Source: Rhodocyclus gracilis
Lineage (GTDB): Bacteria; Pseudomonadota; Gammaproteobacteria; Burkholderiales; Rhodocyclaceae
DNA: 64,000 bases
Reading direction: 5' to 3'
NCBI RefSeq assembly: GCF_009617575.1
Contig: NZ_WIXJ01000010.1
Span: 1 to 64,000, forward strand
Shown here one piece after another: positions 42,333 to 55,500 of this stretch. The notes below the pieces were generated by a model. It was not told the origin of the DNA and ran no database searches. It saw only the letters and a program-made list of their open reading frames with translations. Both the position numbers and the translations under genes were made by a program. Every line of letters begins with the position of its first letter. Positions within the stretch are counted from its first letter, which is position 1.

Positions 42333-43874
42333 ATGCAGCAGTTGAATCCTTCCGAAATCAGCGAACTGATCAAGGCGAAGATCGCGAATCTTCCCGCAGG
42401 CGCTGATCTGCGCACGCAAGGTACCGTGGTCTCGGTGACCGACGGTATCTGCCGTGTGCATGGCCTGAACGACGTCATGCAAGGTGAAATGCTCGAGTTT
42501 CCGGGCAACACCTTTGGTATGGCGCTGAATCTCGAGCGCGACTCCGTCGGCGCCGTGATTCTCGGTGAATACGAACACATTTCTGAAGGCGACGTCGTCA
42601 AGACGACGGGCCGCATCCTCGAAGTGCCGGTCGGCCCCGAGCTGATCGGCCGCGTCGTGAACTCGCTCGGCCAGCCGATCGATGGCAAAGGCCCGCTCGG
42701 CAACAAGCTGACCGACAAGATCGAAAAGGTCGCGCCGGGCGTTATCTGGCGTGAATCGGTGACGCAGCCGGTGCAGACGGGTTTGAAGTCGATCGACTCG
42801 ATGGTTCCGGTTGGCCGTGGCCAGCGCGAACTGATCATCGGTGACCGTCAGACCGGCAAGACTGCGGTGGCGATTGACACGATCATCAACCAGAAGGGTC
42901 AGAACATGACCTGTATCTACGTTGCCGTCGGTCAGAAAGCTTCGACCATCGCCAACGTGGTGCGCAAGCTCGAAGAGCACGGCGCGATGGAATACACGAT
43001 CATCGTCGCCGCTTCGGCCTCCGAATCCGCCGCGCTGCAATACATCGCGCCGTACTCCGGCTGCACGATGGGCGAATACTTCCGCGACCGCGGTCAAGAC
43101 GCGCTGATCATTTATGACGATCTGACCAAGCAAGCCTGGGCCTATCGTCAAGTCTCCCTGCTGCTGCGCCGCCCGCCGGGCCGCGAAGCCTATCCGGGCG
43201 ACGTTTTCTATCTCCACTCCCGTCTGCTCGAACGCGCTGCGCGCGTCTCCGAAGCGTGGGTTGAGCGCTTCACCAACGGCGAAGTCACGGGCAAGACCGG
43301 CTCGCTGACGGCCCTGCCGATCATCGAAACGCAAGCGGGCGACGTTTCCGCCTTCGTTCCGACGAACGTCATCTCGATTACCGACGGTCAGATCTTCCTG
43401 GAAACCGACCTTTTCAACGCCGGTATCCGCCCCGCCATCAACGCCGGTATCTCGGTGTCGCGCGTCGGTGGCGCTGCGCAGACCAAGGTCATCAAGAAGC
43501 TCGGCGGTGGTATCCGTCTGGCACTGGCGCAGTACCGCGAACTCGCGGCCTTCGCCCAGTTTGCCTCCGACCTCGATGAAGCGACGCGCAAGCAGCTCGA
43601 ACGTGGCCGCATGGTGACCGAGCTGATGAAGCAGGCGCAGTACGCTCCGCTGTCGGTCGCCGAAATGACGATCACCCTGCTGGCGGTCAACAAAGGCTAC
43701 TTCGATGATGTCGAGGTCAAGAAGGCGCTCGAAACCGAACGCCAACTGCAAGCCACCATCAAGCAGAAGCATGCCGACCTGATCAACAAGATCGAGACGA
43801 CCAAGAATCTTGACGCCGACGCAGAGCAGGAGCTCACCAAGGCGATCGAGGAGTTCAAGGCCACTCTGGCCTGA
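42333..43874 (+). CDS. atpA: F1Fo ATP synthase subunit alpha
   Basis: This 513-aa non-catalytic nucleotide-binding subunit of F1 has the P-loop GDRQTGKT and the closing motif [17 protein letters not shown]. Its length is identical to the E. coli protein. It is preceded by AGGAGAA six to eight bases before the ATG. Confidence 0.98.
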   Translation: MQQLNPSEISELIKAKIANLPAGADLRTQGTVVSVTDGICRVHGLNDVMQGEMLEFPGNTFGMALNLERDSVGAVILGEYEHISEGDVVKTTGRILEVPVGPELIGRVVNSLGQPIDGKGPLGNKLTDKIEKVAPGVIWRESVTQPVQTGLKSIDSMVPVGRGQRELIIGDRQTGKTAVAIDTIINQKGQNMTCIYVAVGQKASTIANVVRKLEEHGAMEYTIIVAASASESAALQYIAPYSGCTMGEYFRDRGQDALIIYDDLTKQAWAYRQVSLLLRRPPGREAYPGDVFYLHSRLLERAARVSEAWVERFTNGEVTGKTGSLTALPIIETQAGDVSAFVPTNVISITDGQIFLETDLFNAGIRPAINAGISVSRVGGAAQTKVIKKLGGGIRLALAQYRELAAFAQFASDLDEATRKQLERGRMVTELMKQAQYAPLSVAEMTITLLAVNKGYFDDVEVKKALETERQLQATIKQKHADLINKIETTKNLDADAEQELTKAIEEFKATLA

Positions 43875-43891
43875 CCGATCGGGAGAGTGCC

Positions 43892-46217
<2,326 letters not shown>

Positions 46218-46290
46218 CGTTTCACGCAACAGAGCCGAAATCGCTATCGCGCCGTTTTGCAGCGGCCGATAGCGGTGGCAAAGGAAAACC

Positions 46291-46713
46291 ATGTCACTCA
46301 GAGTTCATGTTGACGTTGTCAGCGCCGAAGAGCTTATCTTTTCGGGTGAGACCGAATTCGCCGTCTTTCCGGGCGAAGCGGGGGAACTGGGCATCTATCC
46401 GCGTCACTCGCAGCTGATCACCCGCCTCAAACCGGGTACGGTTCGTCTGAAAGTGCCGGGTCGCGACGAATTCGAAATGGTCTACGTTTCGGGTGGTCTG
46501 CTCGAAGTGCAACCGGCGATGATCACGGTGCTGGCCGATACGGCGATCCGTGCGGCTGACCTCGACGAAGCGAAAGCCGTTGAAGCCAAGGCCCGTGCTG
46601 AGGAAGCGCTGAAGAATCGCAGCGCCGAGATCAACTACGCGGCGGCCGAGGCGGAACTGGCGGAGGCGATTGCCCAGATCCAGGCGATCAAGAAACTGCG
46701 TAATCAGCATTGA
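46291..46713 (+). CDS. atpC: F1Fo ATP synthase subunit epsilon
   Basis: This 140-aa subunit regulates the rotor. It has an N-terminal beta sandwich ([19 protein letters not shown]) and a C-terminal helical hairpin rich in Ala and Glu. It is the last gene of the atp operon and is followed by a strong terminator. Confidence 0.97.
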   Translation: MSLRVHVDVVSAEELIFSGETEFAVFPGEAGELGIYPRHSQLITRLKPGTVRLKVPGRDEFEMVYVSGGLLEVQPAMITVLADTAIRAADLDEAKAVEAKARAEEALKNRSAEINYAAAEAELAEAIAQIQAIKKLRNQH

Positions 46714-46770
46714 TAGTCGGGCGCCCGCAGGGCGTTCGCTGACGGTTCGGCGCCTTGTGCGCGGGGCCGA

Positions 46771-46802
46771 AAAAAAGGCCGGCGATTTTCGCTGGCCTTT
46801 TT
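46771..46802. terminator. intrinsic terminator at the end of the atp operon
   Basis: GGCCGGCGA (46777-46785) pairs with TCGCTGGCC (46789-46797), including one G-T wobble, around a TTT loop. It is flanked by A6 upstream and T5 downstream. It works in both directions and separates atpC from the convergent ubiJ. Confidence 0.85.
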
Positions 46803-46878
46803 CTTTGGGGGGCTGGTGCGTCGGCAGCCGTTGGCTTTTCTTCCGACCGGCTTTGCTGGCGCTTTTGCTTCGCTGCCG

Positions 46879-47514
46879 CTAGTCTTCGCGAGTGCCGCGC
46901 GGTGTTCTGGTGGGGGCTGGCGATGACGTCGATCGCGTAGAGGGTGTCTCGAGGCGCGAGAGCTTCTTCTCGACACGGGCAAGATCGTCACGCAGTTCAT
47001 CAACGGCGTTGCAGAAGGCGTCGATCTCGTGGTGCGGGACGAGCGTCGGTTGCTCGAAGGTGAGGTACTCGGCGATGCCCTGCGCCGCTCGCTGCGCCGC
47101 GTCACGTTGCCACGCGGCGAAACGCTTGCCGCCCGAGACGAGGCGATGCGCGGCGATATCGCCGACGATGCGCGAGAGGTCGTCTTCCGCGTCCCAGCGC
47201 AGATTGCGCGCCACGAAGGCGATGGCCTCCGCGAAATCGGCAGAGCCCTCGATGCGCGTGGCGCCAGCGATGCTGGCGCGGTCGGAGAGAGCCCGCGATG
47301 CGGCGTCTTCCGGCAGGTGCAAGGTAACGAGGGCGACGGCATCGGCGTCGACGGCCGGTGCCAGCAGGCCATCTCTGCCGACTTCAACGGCGAATGACCA
47401 CTGCCGGTAGCGGACGCGTGCCACCCTGCCGCTGAACGGCGCCAGGCGCTGCCGCGCCCAGCGTTCGCCGTTGAGCAGGTGATTGACGAAGCGCAGGGCG
47501 CCAGCGAGCAGCAT
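46879..47514 (-). CDS. ubiJ: ubiquinone biosynthesis accessory factor UbiJ (SCP2 domain)
   Basis: UbiJ binds ubiquinone intermediates and scaffolds the hydroxylase complex. The 211-aa protein has an SCP2-like lipid-binding fold at about 15-110 and a C-terminal coiled coil (AVDELRDDLARVEKKLSRLE), then a Ser/Thr/Pro-rich tail. It follows the Tim44-like gene, which follows ubiE. The expected next gene, ubiB, is absent here: the atp operon lies in its place. Confidence 0.88.
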   Translation of the reverse strand: MLLAGALRFVNHLLNGERWARQRLAPFSGRVARVRYRQWSFAVEVGRDGLLAPAVDADAVALVTLHLPEDAASRALSDRASIAGATRIEGSADFAEAIAFVARNLRWDAEDDLSRIVGDIAAHRLVSGGKRFAAWQRDAAQRAAQGIAEYLTFEQPTLVPHHEIDAFCNAVDELRDDLARVEKKLSRLETPSTRSTSSPAPTRTPRGTRED

Positions 47515-47521
47515 GCGCGAC

Positions 47522-48430
47522 TCAGGCGATTTGTTGCAGTCCGGCGACGGTCCAGCCGCGATCGCCCGCGACCGGCTTCGTCAGATGCCACACTTCGTTG
47601 AACGGCTCGGCATTCGCGTCGGCTTCCTCTCGCACCATGCCGGTGAAGCGCACGCTGGCGATGTGGCGGTCGCCTTCGGTGACGACTTCGAGCAGCGCGG
47701 CTTCCAGCGTGACGATGTCGGTCTGCTGGCTGACGGCGCCGCGCTCGTCGATCTGCAATTTGATCTCGGCAAATACCTCGGGGCTGAGGAATTCGCGCAG
47801 GTCGGCGACATTGCCGGAGTCGTTGGCCGCTTGCAGGCGGACGAAGTTGAGCTTGGCGACGCGCAGGAAGCCCTCGACGTCGAAGTCGGCAGGAATGTTG
47901 GGCGCCACGTGTGCCGGTGCTTCGTTCGCTGGCGGGGTGGCACCGAGCGCGCTACCGATTACCGGAGCCTGAGTTTCGCGTTGGGCGACCGGTGGCGGAA
48001 CGTTATTGGCGGCGCCGGCTCCCGCGTACTGCAGCGGTGAGGCGGCCGCGGGCGCGTCTTTGCGGCGGGTGAAGAAGCGGAACAGTGCGAAGGCGGCAAA
48101 GACCAGCAAGGCGATCATCAGCGCATTGGCGAGTTCTTCGCCGAAACCGAAATGCGAAGCCAGTGCGGCGAGGCCGAGACCGGCGGCAAGACCGGCAATC
48201 GGGCCAAGCCAGTTACGCTTCGGCGCGGCTGCTGCGGCGCCTACGGGCGTCGGCGCAGGCGTCGGCGCGACGGCGTTGCGCGTCGGCTCCGGCGTCGGGG
48301 CGCGCTGCGTCACCGCTTCGCGCTGCATGCCGACCGATTTACCACCGCCCAGCCGCTTCGCTTCGGCTTCGCCGACCGTCAGGGCAAGGCTCATTACCGC
48401 GAGGAAAAGCGCGAACAGGGTTTTGCGCAT
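47522..48430 (-). CDS. Tim44-like domain membrane protein
   Basis: This 302-aa protein has a signal peptide or N-terminal anchor (about 1-24), a low-complexity Ala/Pro/Thr linker (about 35-75) and one or two hydrophobic segments (about 75-120). A C-terminal Tim44-like domain (about 165-300) follows. Bacterial Tim44-like proteins have no settled function. The location between ubiE and ubiJ is a recurrent betaproteobacterial arrangement. Confidence 0.85.
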   Translation of the reverse strand: MRKTLFALFLAVMSLALTVGEAEAKRLGGGKSVGMQREAVTQRAPTPEPTRNAVAPTPAPTPVGAAAAAPKRNWLGPIAGLAAGLGLAALASHFGFGEELANALMIALLVFAAFALFRFFTRRKDAPAAASPLQYAGAGAANNVPPPVAQRETQAPVIGSALGATPPANEAPAHVAPNIPADFDVEGFLRVAKLNFVRLQAANDSGNVADLREFLSPEVFAEIKLQIDERGAVSQQTDIVTLEAALLEVVTEGDRHIASVRFTGMVREEADANAEPFNEVWHLTKPVAGDRGWTVAGLQQIA

Positions 48431-48440
48431 GGCAAGTCTC

Positions 48441-49181
48441 CTAGAGCTTAAAGCCGCGATGCAGGGCGACGACGCCGAGCATCAGGTTGAAGTACTGAAC
48501 ACGTTCCAGGCCAACGCCTTCCATCATCGACTTCAGGGTTTCCTGGTCAGGGTGGACCCGAATCGATTCGGCGAGGTAGCGGTAGCTGGCTTCATCCTGC
48601 GTCACCAGCTGGCCAATGCGCGGGATGATCTTGAACGAGTAGAAATCGTAGAAGGGCGCCAGCGGCTTCCAGACCTGCGAAAACTCGAGCACCAGCAGAC
48701 GTCCGCCCGGACGCAGCACGCGCCGCATTTCGGCGAGCGCCTTGTCCTTGTGCGTCATGTTGCGCAGACCAAAGGCGACGGTGACACAGTCGAAGTAATC
48801 GTCTGGGAAGGGTAGGTGTTCGGCGTCGCACTGCGCCACCGGCGTCATGATGCCCTTGTCGAGCAGGCGGTCGCGGCCGTGCGTCAGCATCGCGTTGTTG
48901 ATGTCGGTCAGCCACACCTGACCGTTCGGACCGACGCGGCGCGCGAAAGCGAGCGACAGATCGCCGGTGCCGCCCGCGACGTCGAGGACGCGGGAACCGG
49001 CCGTGACGCCGCTTTGCGCGATGGTGAAAGACTTCCACAGGCGGTGCATGCCGCCGGACATGAGGTCGTTCATCAGATCGTAGCGGCTGGCGACGGAGTC
49101 GAAGACATCCGCCACGCGGCGGGCTTTTTCGGCTTCGGCAACTTGCTGGTAGCCAAAGTGAGTCGTTTTGTTGTCGTTCAT
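48441..49181 (-). CDS. ubiE: ubiquinone/menaquinone methyltransferase UbiE
   Basis: UbiE is the C-methyltransferase of ubiquinone and menaquinone synthesis. From the ATG at 49181 it has 246 aa. The [19 protein letters not shown] start, the SAM loop [17 protein letters not shown] and [22 protein letters not shown] are characteristic. The open frame extends to 49352 without conserved sequence and overlaps the DUF971 gene. Confidence 0.97.
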   Translation of the reverse strand: MNDNKTTHFGYQQVAEAEKARRVADVFDSVASRYDLMNDLMSGGMHRLWKSFTIAQSGVTAGSRVLDVAGGTGDLSLAFARRVGPNGQVWLTDINNAMLTHGRDRLLDKGIMTPVAQCDAEHLPFPDDYFDCVTVAFGLRNMTHKDKALAEMRRVLRPGGRLLVLEFSQVWKPLAPFYDFYSFKIIPRIGQLVTQDEASYRYLAESIRVHPDQETLKSMMEGVGLERVQYFNLMLGVVALHRGFKL

Positions 49182-49252
49182 CGTACGGGTCTTAAAGTGG
49201 CGAAGAATGGGCGGCGGCACGGCAGGCCGCGTCGGTTCGGAGAAGCTGTGGT

Positions 49253-49636
49253 TCAGGTGGCGTCGCGGCTGGCGCCGGCGGCCGTCAATTGCGCCAGGTA
49301 GGTCTGCCAGAGTTCGTCGTGATGTTTGCCGAGCTTGTAGAGCAGATCCCACGAGTAGATTCCGCTCGCGTGACCGTCAGAAAAAACCGGGCGGATGGCG
49401 TAGTGTCCGACGGGCTCGATGCGCAAGACCGTCACTGCCCGCTTGCCCGTCTGCAAGGTCTCCTGCCCCGGACCGTGACCGCGCGCTTCGGCGGACGGCG
49501 TCCACACGCGCAGGAATTCGAAAGGCAGCGAAAAGCACTCGCCATTATCGAAGGTGATTTCCAAGCGGTGCGATTGTTGGTGCAGCGTTATTTCGGTCGG
49601 CGTGGCTTCTGCCGATGCCCGATCCAGACCGGCCAT
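49253..49636 (-). CDS. DUF971 (gamma-butyrobetaine hydroxylase N-terminal-like) protein
   Basis: This 127-aa protein of the DUF971 family has the hallmarks [21 protein letters not shown] and [24 protein letters not shown]. The function is unknown; members bind metal or occur next to Fe-S and ubiquinone genes. It stands upstream of ubiE on the same strand and probably shares its transcript. Confidence 0.9.
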   Translation of the reverse strand: MAGLDRASAEATPTEITLHQQSHRLEITFDNGECFSLPFEFLRVWTPSAEARGHGPGQETLQTGKRAVTVLRIEPVGHYAIRPVFSDGHASGIYSWDLLYKLGKHHDELWQTYLAQLTAAGASRDAT

Positions 49637-49816
49637 GCGCCCTCCGGGGTGAAAGCGAACGCGCTATCATAACAGAGAAGAATGCCGGGGCGTCCGCACC
49701 GGCGGCGCTCCTCTCCGGCGCGCGGCGGGCGAGGTTTCGCGAGGTCGGAGCCGGGGGCGTCTCCGCGGCGATGAGGCGAGGCTTCCGTGGGAAATTCTCT
49801 GTCTGTGTGCGCCGAT

Positions 49817-49850
49817 TCGTCATGAATCTGTAACTGCGGCTTCATAAAAT
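49817..49850 (+). promoter_or_regulatory. Pho box and -10 element of phoB
   Basis: TCGTCATGAATCTGTAAC at 49817-49834 matches the PhoB-box consensus CTGTCATAAATCTGTCAC at 14 of 18 positions. TAAAAT at 49845-49850 stands ten bases downstream, the usual spacing where the box replaces a -35. PhoB autoregulation is therefore likely. Confidence 0.75.
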
Positions 49851-49881
49851 GGGCACCGTCCTCCATTAAGAGACTTCAGCC

Positions 49882-50574
49882 ATGCCCGCCAATATCCTCG
49901 TCGTTGAAGACGAACCGGCGATTCAGGAACTGATTGCCGTCAATCTGCACCACGCCGGTCACCACGTGCTGCGTGCCAGCGACGTCGACGAGGCGTCGCT
50001 GATTGTGCGCGAGACGCTGCCCGACCTCGTGCTGCTCGACTGGATGCTGCCTGGAACGCCCGGCATACAGCTGGCGCGGCGCTTGCGGGCCGACGAACGG
50101 ACGCGCGAGTTGCCGATCATCATGCTCACCGCCCGCGGCGAGGAGCACGACAAGATTGCCGGACTCGACGCCGGTGCCGACGACTATCTGACCAAGCCCT
50201 TTTCGCCGCGCGAACTGCTGGCGCGCATCAACGCCGTCTTGCGCCGCCGCGCACCGCAGATGACGGAGGACGCCGTCGAGACCGAGGGCTTGCGTCTCGA
50301 TCCGGCCACGCACCGCGTCTTTGCCTCGGGCAAGCCGGTGGAACTGGGGCCGACCGAATTTCGTCTGCTGCACTTCTTCATGACCCACTCCGAGCGCGTG
50401 CACAGCCGCGCCCAGTTGCTCGATCAGGTGTGGGGCGACCACGTTTTTGTCGAAGAGCGGACGGTCGACGTCCATATCCGCCGCCTGCGCAGTGCGCTCG
50501 AGGCGAGCGGCCATGATCGCCTGATCCAGACGGTGCGGGGCGCCGGCTATCGCTTCTCGGCGCTGGCCGAATGA
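49882..50574 (+). CDS. phoB: phosphate response regulator PhoB
   Basis: PhoB is a transcription factor activated by PhoR under phosphate starvation. The 230-aa protein has a receiver with phospho-acceptor D53 (LLDWMLPGTPG) and the switch K in YLTKPFSPREL. A winged-helix domain ends with RTVDVHIRRLR and GAGYRFSAL. It is followed 19 bases later by phoR. Confidence 0.96.
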   Translation: MPANILVVEDEPAIQELIAVNLHHAGHHVLRASDVDEASLIVRETLPDLVLLDWMLPGTPGIQLARRLRADERTRELPIIMLTARGEEHDKIAGLDAGADDYLTKPFSPRELLARINAVLRRRAPQMTEDAVETEGLRLDPATHRVFASGKPVELGPTEFRLLHFFMTHSERVHSRAQLLDQVWGDHVFVEERTVDVHIRRLRSALEASGHDRLIQTVRGAGYRFSALAE

Positions 50575-50593
50575 TCGTTTCGCGAGTGTCGAT

Positions 50594-51895
50594 GTGAGAC
50601 TGGCCTGGTCAACGTTCGCCTGGCAGCTGATCGCGGTATTTTTCTTCGTCTGCGTGCCGGCGTGGACGCTCGGCGGGCGTGATGCGGTGCCCTCGGCGGC
50701 CGCGCTGGGGCTCCTGGCTCTGCTGGCCTGGCATCTCTTCCAGTTGGGGCGTCTCATTCGCTGGCTGGGCGGCCCGCTCGATGCGCCCCTGCCGGTGGGC
50801 GGCGGCGTCTGGGAGATCGCGTTTTCGGGCCTGCATCGGCGTGCCCGCATCCGTTCGGGGCAGCAGCAGGCCCTGGCCGACGCGCTCGAGCGCTTTACCC
50901 GCGCTGCGCAAGCTTTGCCGGACGGCATCATCGTCTATAACCGGCACTGTCGTATCGACTGGCTCAATGCGCGCGCGGAAGCCCACTTTTCGCTCTCCGG
51001 CGGCGATCGCGGGCAGGCGCTGACCAACCTGATTCGCCACCCGGACTTCGTCACCTACCTGCAGCACGGCGACTACCACGAGCCCTTGCTTCTGCGCGGT
51101 GGTCGCGGCGACGCGCAGACGCTGCTCCTGCAGATCATTCCGTATGGCGACGACCAGACCTTGCTGCTGTCGCGCGACGTGACGCAGATCGAGCGTCTCG
51201 AGCGCATGCGCAGCGACTTCATCGCCAACGTCTCGCACGAACTGAAAACGCCGCTGACCGTGGTCTCCGGCTTTGCCGAAATGCTGGCCGACGATCCTGC
51301 CGGCTATTCGGCCGACGAATTGCGGCGCTACCTCAAGCTGATCAACGAACAGTCGGTGCGCATGCGCTGCCTGATCGACGATCTGCTGACCCTGTCGGCA
51401 CTGGAAACCGGCAGCGAGGCGCCGGTCGAGGAGCGGGTCGAGATGCGCCCCCTGCTCGAAGCGATTTATGCGGAAACGCAAGCCCTTTCCGGCGGGCGCC
51501 ACCGCCTCTCACTGACCTTCGACGGCCCGGTCGCCGTGCGGGGCTGTGCCGGTGAATTACGCAGCGCGCTCGGCAACCTCGCTTCGAACGCCGTGCGCTA
51601 CACCCCGGAGGGCGGCAGCATCGATCTCCTGTGGCACGGGATCGACAGCGGTGCCGCCGAATTCCTCGTCAGCGATACGGGCATTGGCGTGGCCCCGCAG
51701 CACATCCCGCGCCTGACCGAGCGTTTTTACCGCGTTGACCGCAGTCGTTCGCGCGAAACCGGCGGAACCGGGCTGGGGCTCGCTATCGTCAAACACGTGC
51801 TGACGCGCCATCAGGGAACGCTGGAAATCGACAGCGAACTCGGTCGTGGCAGCCGCTTCGCCGCCCGTTTTCCCGTGCATCGCCTCGTCTCGTAG
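50594..51895 (+). CDS. phoR: phosphate sensor histidine kinase PhoR
   Basis: This 433-aa kinase has two membrane segments near the N-terminus (about 8-48), a PAS-like domain (about 95-200), a HisKA domain with phospho-acceptor H215 in VSHELKTPLT, and an HATPase domain ending with GLGLAIVKHVLTRHQG. The start is a GTG at 50594. No pst or phoU genes follow, so the partners lie elsewhere. Confidence 0.95.
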   Translation: MRLAWSTFAWQLIAVFFFVCVPAWTLGGRDAVPSAAALGLLALLAWHLFQLGRLIRWLGGPLDAPLPVGGGVWEIAFSGLHRRARIRSGQQQALADALERFTRAAQALPDGIIVYNRHCRIDWLNARAEAHFSLSGGDRGQALTNLIRHPDFVTYLQHGDYHEPLLLRGGRGDAQTLLLQIIPYGDDQTLLLSRDVTQIERLERMRSDFIANVSHELKTPLTVVSGFAEMLADDPAGYSADELRRYLKLINEQSVRMRCLIDDLLTLSALETGSEAPVEERVEMRPLLEAIYAETQALSGGRHRLSLTFDGPVAVRGCAGELRSALGNLASNAVRYTPEGGSIDLLWHGIDSGAAEFLVSDTGIGVAPQHIPRLTERFYRVDRSRSRETGGTGLGLAIVKHVLTRHQGTLEIDSELGRGSRFAARFPVHRLVS

Positions 51896-52040
51896 CGGAG
51901 CGAAGCGGACGAGCGGGCGGACGGATCGCCTGGCCGGAATATCCGGCGGGCGCAAATCGAGCATCAACGCGCCGCGCGGATCGCGATGGCCTGGTCGCCA
52001 TGTGCTCGGGCCGCCGCGCCGCAGCGCGGGGCTCGGCGCC

Positions 52041-52514
52041 TCAGTCGGCTGTCAGTTCAATCGCGAGCAGGGAGCGCAAGGCTGCTGCCGCCGGTACCCG
52101 GCGCGTTCGCAACTCGCCGCTACGGCGCGGTGCGGCCCAGATCGAATCGGGGAAATGCCGGTCGTCGCGCCAGCGCGGAATGATGTGCCAATGCAGGTGC
52201 GGCACCTGATTGCCAAAGCTCGCCAGATTGATCTTGTCCGCGTCGCTATGCCGCCGCAGCACGCTTTCGACGGCGAAGACGACGCGCATCAGGCGCGTTT
52301 GCTCTTCCGGCGCGAGATCGCTCATTTCGCGCACATGGCGCCACAGGATGACACGACAAAAGCCGGGGTAATCGGCATCGTCGACGCCGATGACGCGGCA
52401 AAAATCGTCAGCCCACAGCACCGTCTCGCCCTGCGCGGCGCAGAGCGGGCAGGCGTTGCCCGTCGCGTCATTCAGGGCCGGGGCGTTGTGCGGTGTGGTC
52501 ATCAGGGGCGGCAT
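52041..52514 (-). CDS. HIT-family nucleotide hydrolase
   Basis: This 157-aa protein of the histidine triad superfamily has the active-site run HLHWHIIPRW and the FGNQVPH segment. An N-terminal CPLC pair may bind zinc. The start is either 52514 or the ATG at 52502. It lies 12 bases downstream of the large oxidoreductase gene on the same strand. Confidence 0.88.
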   Translation of the reverse strand: MPPLMTTPHNAPALNDATGNACPLCAAQGETVLWADDFCRVIGVDDADYPGFCRVILWRHVREMSDLAPEEQTRLMRVVFAVESVLRRHSDADKINLASFGNQVPHLHWHIIPRWRDDRHFPDSIWAAPRRSGELRTRRVPAAAALRSLLAIELTAD

Positions 52515-52526
52515 TGCGACGTTCGC

Positions 52527-55500
52527 TTACAGCAGGACGCGTTCGACGCCGCCAGCGTTGGCGCGGCTGACGTAATCGCTCATCCAGTGTTCGCCCAGGA
52601 GGCGGCGCGCCATTTCGACGACGATGTAGTCGGTTTCGATGGCGGCGTCGCCGGTGTAGCGCGAGACGCCCTGCAGACACGAGGGGCAGGAGGTGAGGAG
52701 CTTGACCTGACCGGCAAAGGCGTTGCCATCGGCCGTTTCGGCCTCACGCAGACGGTCGACGCCACGCACGATTTCTTCCTGCTTGCGGAAGCGTACCTGC
52801 GTCGAAATGTCTGGGCGTGTCACGGCGAGCGTACCCGATTCGCCGCAGCAGCGTTCGGAGAGGTCAACGCGCTGGCCGAGCAACTGCGTCGCTGCCTTGA
52901 CGCCGGAGATGGTCTTCATCGGCGTGTGGCAAGGCTCGTGGTACATGTAGCGCGTGCCTTCGACGCCTTCGAGATGCACGCCTTTTTCCAGCAGGTATTC
53001 GTGGATGTCGAGCAGGCGGCAGCCGGGGAAGATCTTGGCAAACTCGTACTTCATCAACTGATCCATGCACGTGCCGCAGGAGACGATGACGGTGCGGATG
53101 TCGAGGTAGTTGAGCGTCGTCGACAGACGGTGGAAGAGGACGCGGTTGTCGGTGACGATCTGCCGTGCCACTTCGGCCTCACCGGCGGCGTTTTGCGGAT
53201 AGCCGCAGCAGAGATAGCCCGGCGGCAGCACCGTCGTCGCGCCGACATGGTAGAGCATCGCCTGCGTTGCCAGTCCGACTTGCGAGAAGAGCCGCTCCGA
53301 GCCGCAGCCGGGGAAGTAAAACACGGCTTCGCTGTCGTCGCTGCTCTTGCCCGGATTGCGGATGATCGGCACGACCGTATCGTCCTCGATATCGAGCAGG
53401 GCGCGGGCGGTGCGTTTGGGCAGGCCGCCCGGCATGGGCTTGTTGATGAAATGGATGACTTGCGCTTTCAGCGGCGGCGCGCCGAGCGTCGCCGGCGGCC
53501 GGCGAGTCTGCTCCTGAATCAGGCCGAAGGTCTTGGCCAGTCCGTGCGCGAAGCGTTGCGCGCGGTAGCCCCATTCGATCATCCCTGTGCGCACCAGCTT
53601 GATGGTGGCCGGGTCCTTCATCGTCAGGAAAGCCATGGCCGCTGCCGAGACGGGGCGGAAGGTCTTCTTGCCCTGTTCGCGCAGGAAGTTGCGCATGGCG
53701 ACCGAAACGTCGCCGAAGTCGATGTCCACCGGGCACGGCGAGACGCACTTGTGGCAGACCGTGCAATGGTCGGCGACATCGTTGAATTCGTCGAAGTGCT
53801 TGAGCGAAATGCCGCGGCGCGTCTGCTCTTCGTAGAGGAAGGCTTCGATCAATAGCGAGGTGGCGAGAATCTTGTTGCGCGGGCTGTACAGCAGGTTGGC
53901 GCGCGGCACGTGCGTCGAGCACACCGGCTTGCACTTGCCGCAGCGCAGGCAGTCCTTGATCGACGCCGAGATGTGGCCGATCTCCGACTGCTCCATGATC
54001 AGGCTCTCGGCGCCGAGCAGCGAGAACGACGGCGTATACGCATTCGACAGATCGCCGCCCGGCATCAGCTTGCCGGCGTTGAAGCGGTCGTGCGGGTCGA
54101 CCTTTGCCTTGTAGGCGCGGAACGGCTGCATTTCCTCGTCGGAGAGGAATTCCAGCTTGGTGATGCCGATGCCGTGTTCGCCGGAAATGACGCCGCCGAG
54201 CGAGCGCGCCAGCGTCATGATGCGTGCCACGGCACGGTTCGCCGTTTGCAGCATCTCGTAGTTGTCGGAATTGACCGGAATGTTGGTGTGCACATTACCG
54301 TCGCCTGCGTGCATGTGCAGCGCGACGAAGACGCGGCCGCGCAGCGTGCTGCGTTGCAGGGCTTCGATGCGTTCCAGCACCGGGCGATAGACGTTGCCGT
54401 CGAAGATCGTTTCCAGCCCCGGCTTCAGCTCGCTTTTCCACGACGTGCGCAGCGAGTAGTCCTGCAGGCGGTGGAAGAGGCACGGCGCGGGAGCGCGGTT
54501 CGACAGCGGGCCGACGACGATGCCAAGATCGGCGAAACGCGGTTCGGCTTCTGCCAGCGGCAGATCGAGATGATCGAGCAGCCATTGCCAGCGTTCGCGC
54601 ACGCTGGCGACGAGGTCGAGCGCGTGCTGGCGGCGGTCGCCGATCAGCACCTCGGCGTCGAGCGCGGCGTCGCCCCGGTTGAGCGGCAGATCGCCTTGCA
54701 GGAAGGTCGTCAGCGCGTCGCAGAGGGCGAGCTTGTTGCTGATCGACAGTTCGATGTTGATGCGCTCGATACCGTCGCAGTAGTCGCCCATGCGCGGCAG
54801 CGGGATGACGACGTCTTCATTGACCTTGAAGGCGTTGGTGTGGCGCGAGATCGCCGCAGTGCGGGCGCGGTCGAGCCAGAATTTCTTGCGCGTCTCTGGG
54901 GCGACGGCGATGAAGCCTTCGGCGCTGCGCAGATTGCACATGCGCACGACGGCCGAGGCAGCGGCGGCGACCGCGTCTTCGTCGTGGCCGACGATGTCGC
55001 CGACCAGCACCATCTTCGGCCGGCCGTGGCGCTTGGCCTTGGTCGCGTAGCCGACGGCCTTGACGTAGCGTTCGTCGAGGTGTTCGAGGCCGGCGAGCAG
55101 CACGCCGGCGGCGTGGCCGTCGCCACCCGGCTTGAAGTAGTCGGTGATTTCGACGATCGCCGGCACCGCTTCGCGCACCTGGCCGAAGAATTCGAGGCAG
55201 ACGGTGCGCGTGTGCGGCGGCATCTTGTGCAGCACCCAGCGCGCGGCGACGATCAGGCCGTCGCAGCCTTCCTTCTGCACGCCGGGAACGCCGGCGAGGA
55301 ACTTGTCGGTGACGTCCTTGCCGAGGCCTTCCTTGCGGAAGCGGGCGCCCGGAATATCGAGCCGTTCTTCGCCAAGGAGCGAGCGCCCGCTCGCGTCATA
55401 GCGGCGCAGCAGGAAGGAAACCGTCTCCTGGTCGTGAATCTTGCCGAGGTTGTGGTTGAGACGTTCGACTTCGAGCCAGTCGCCGTCGGGCGTCACCATC

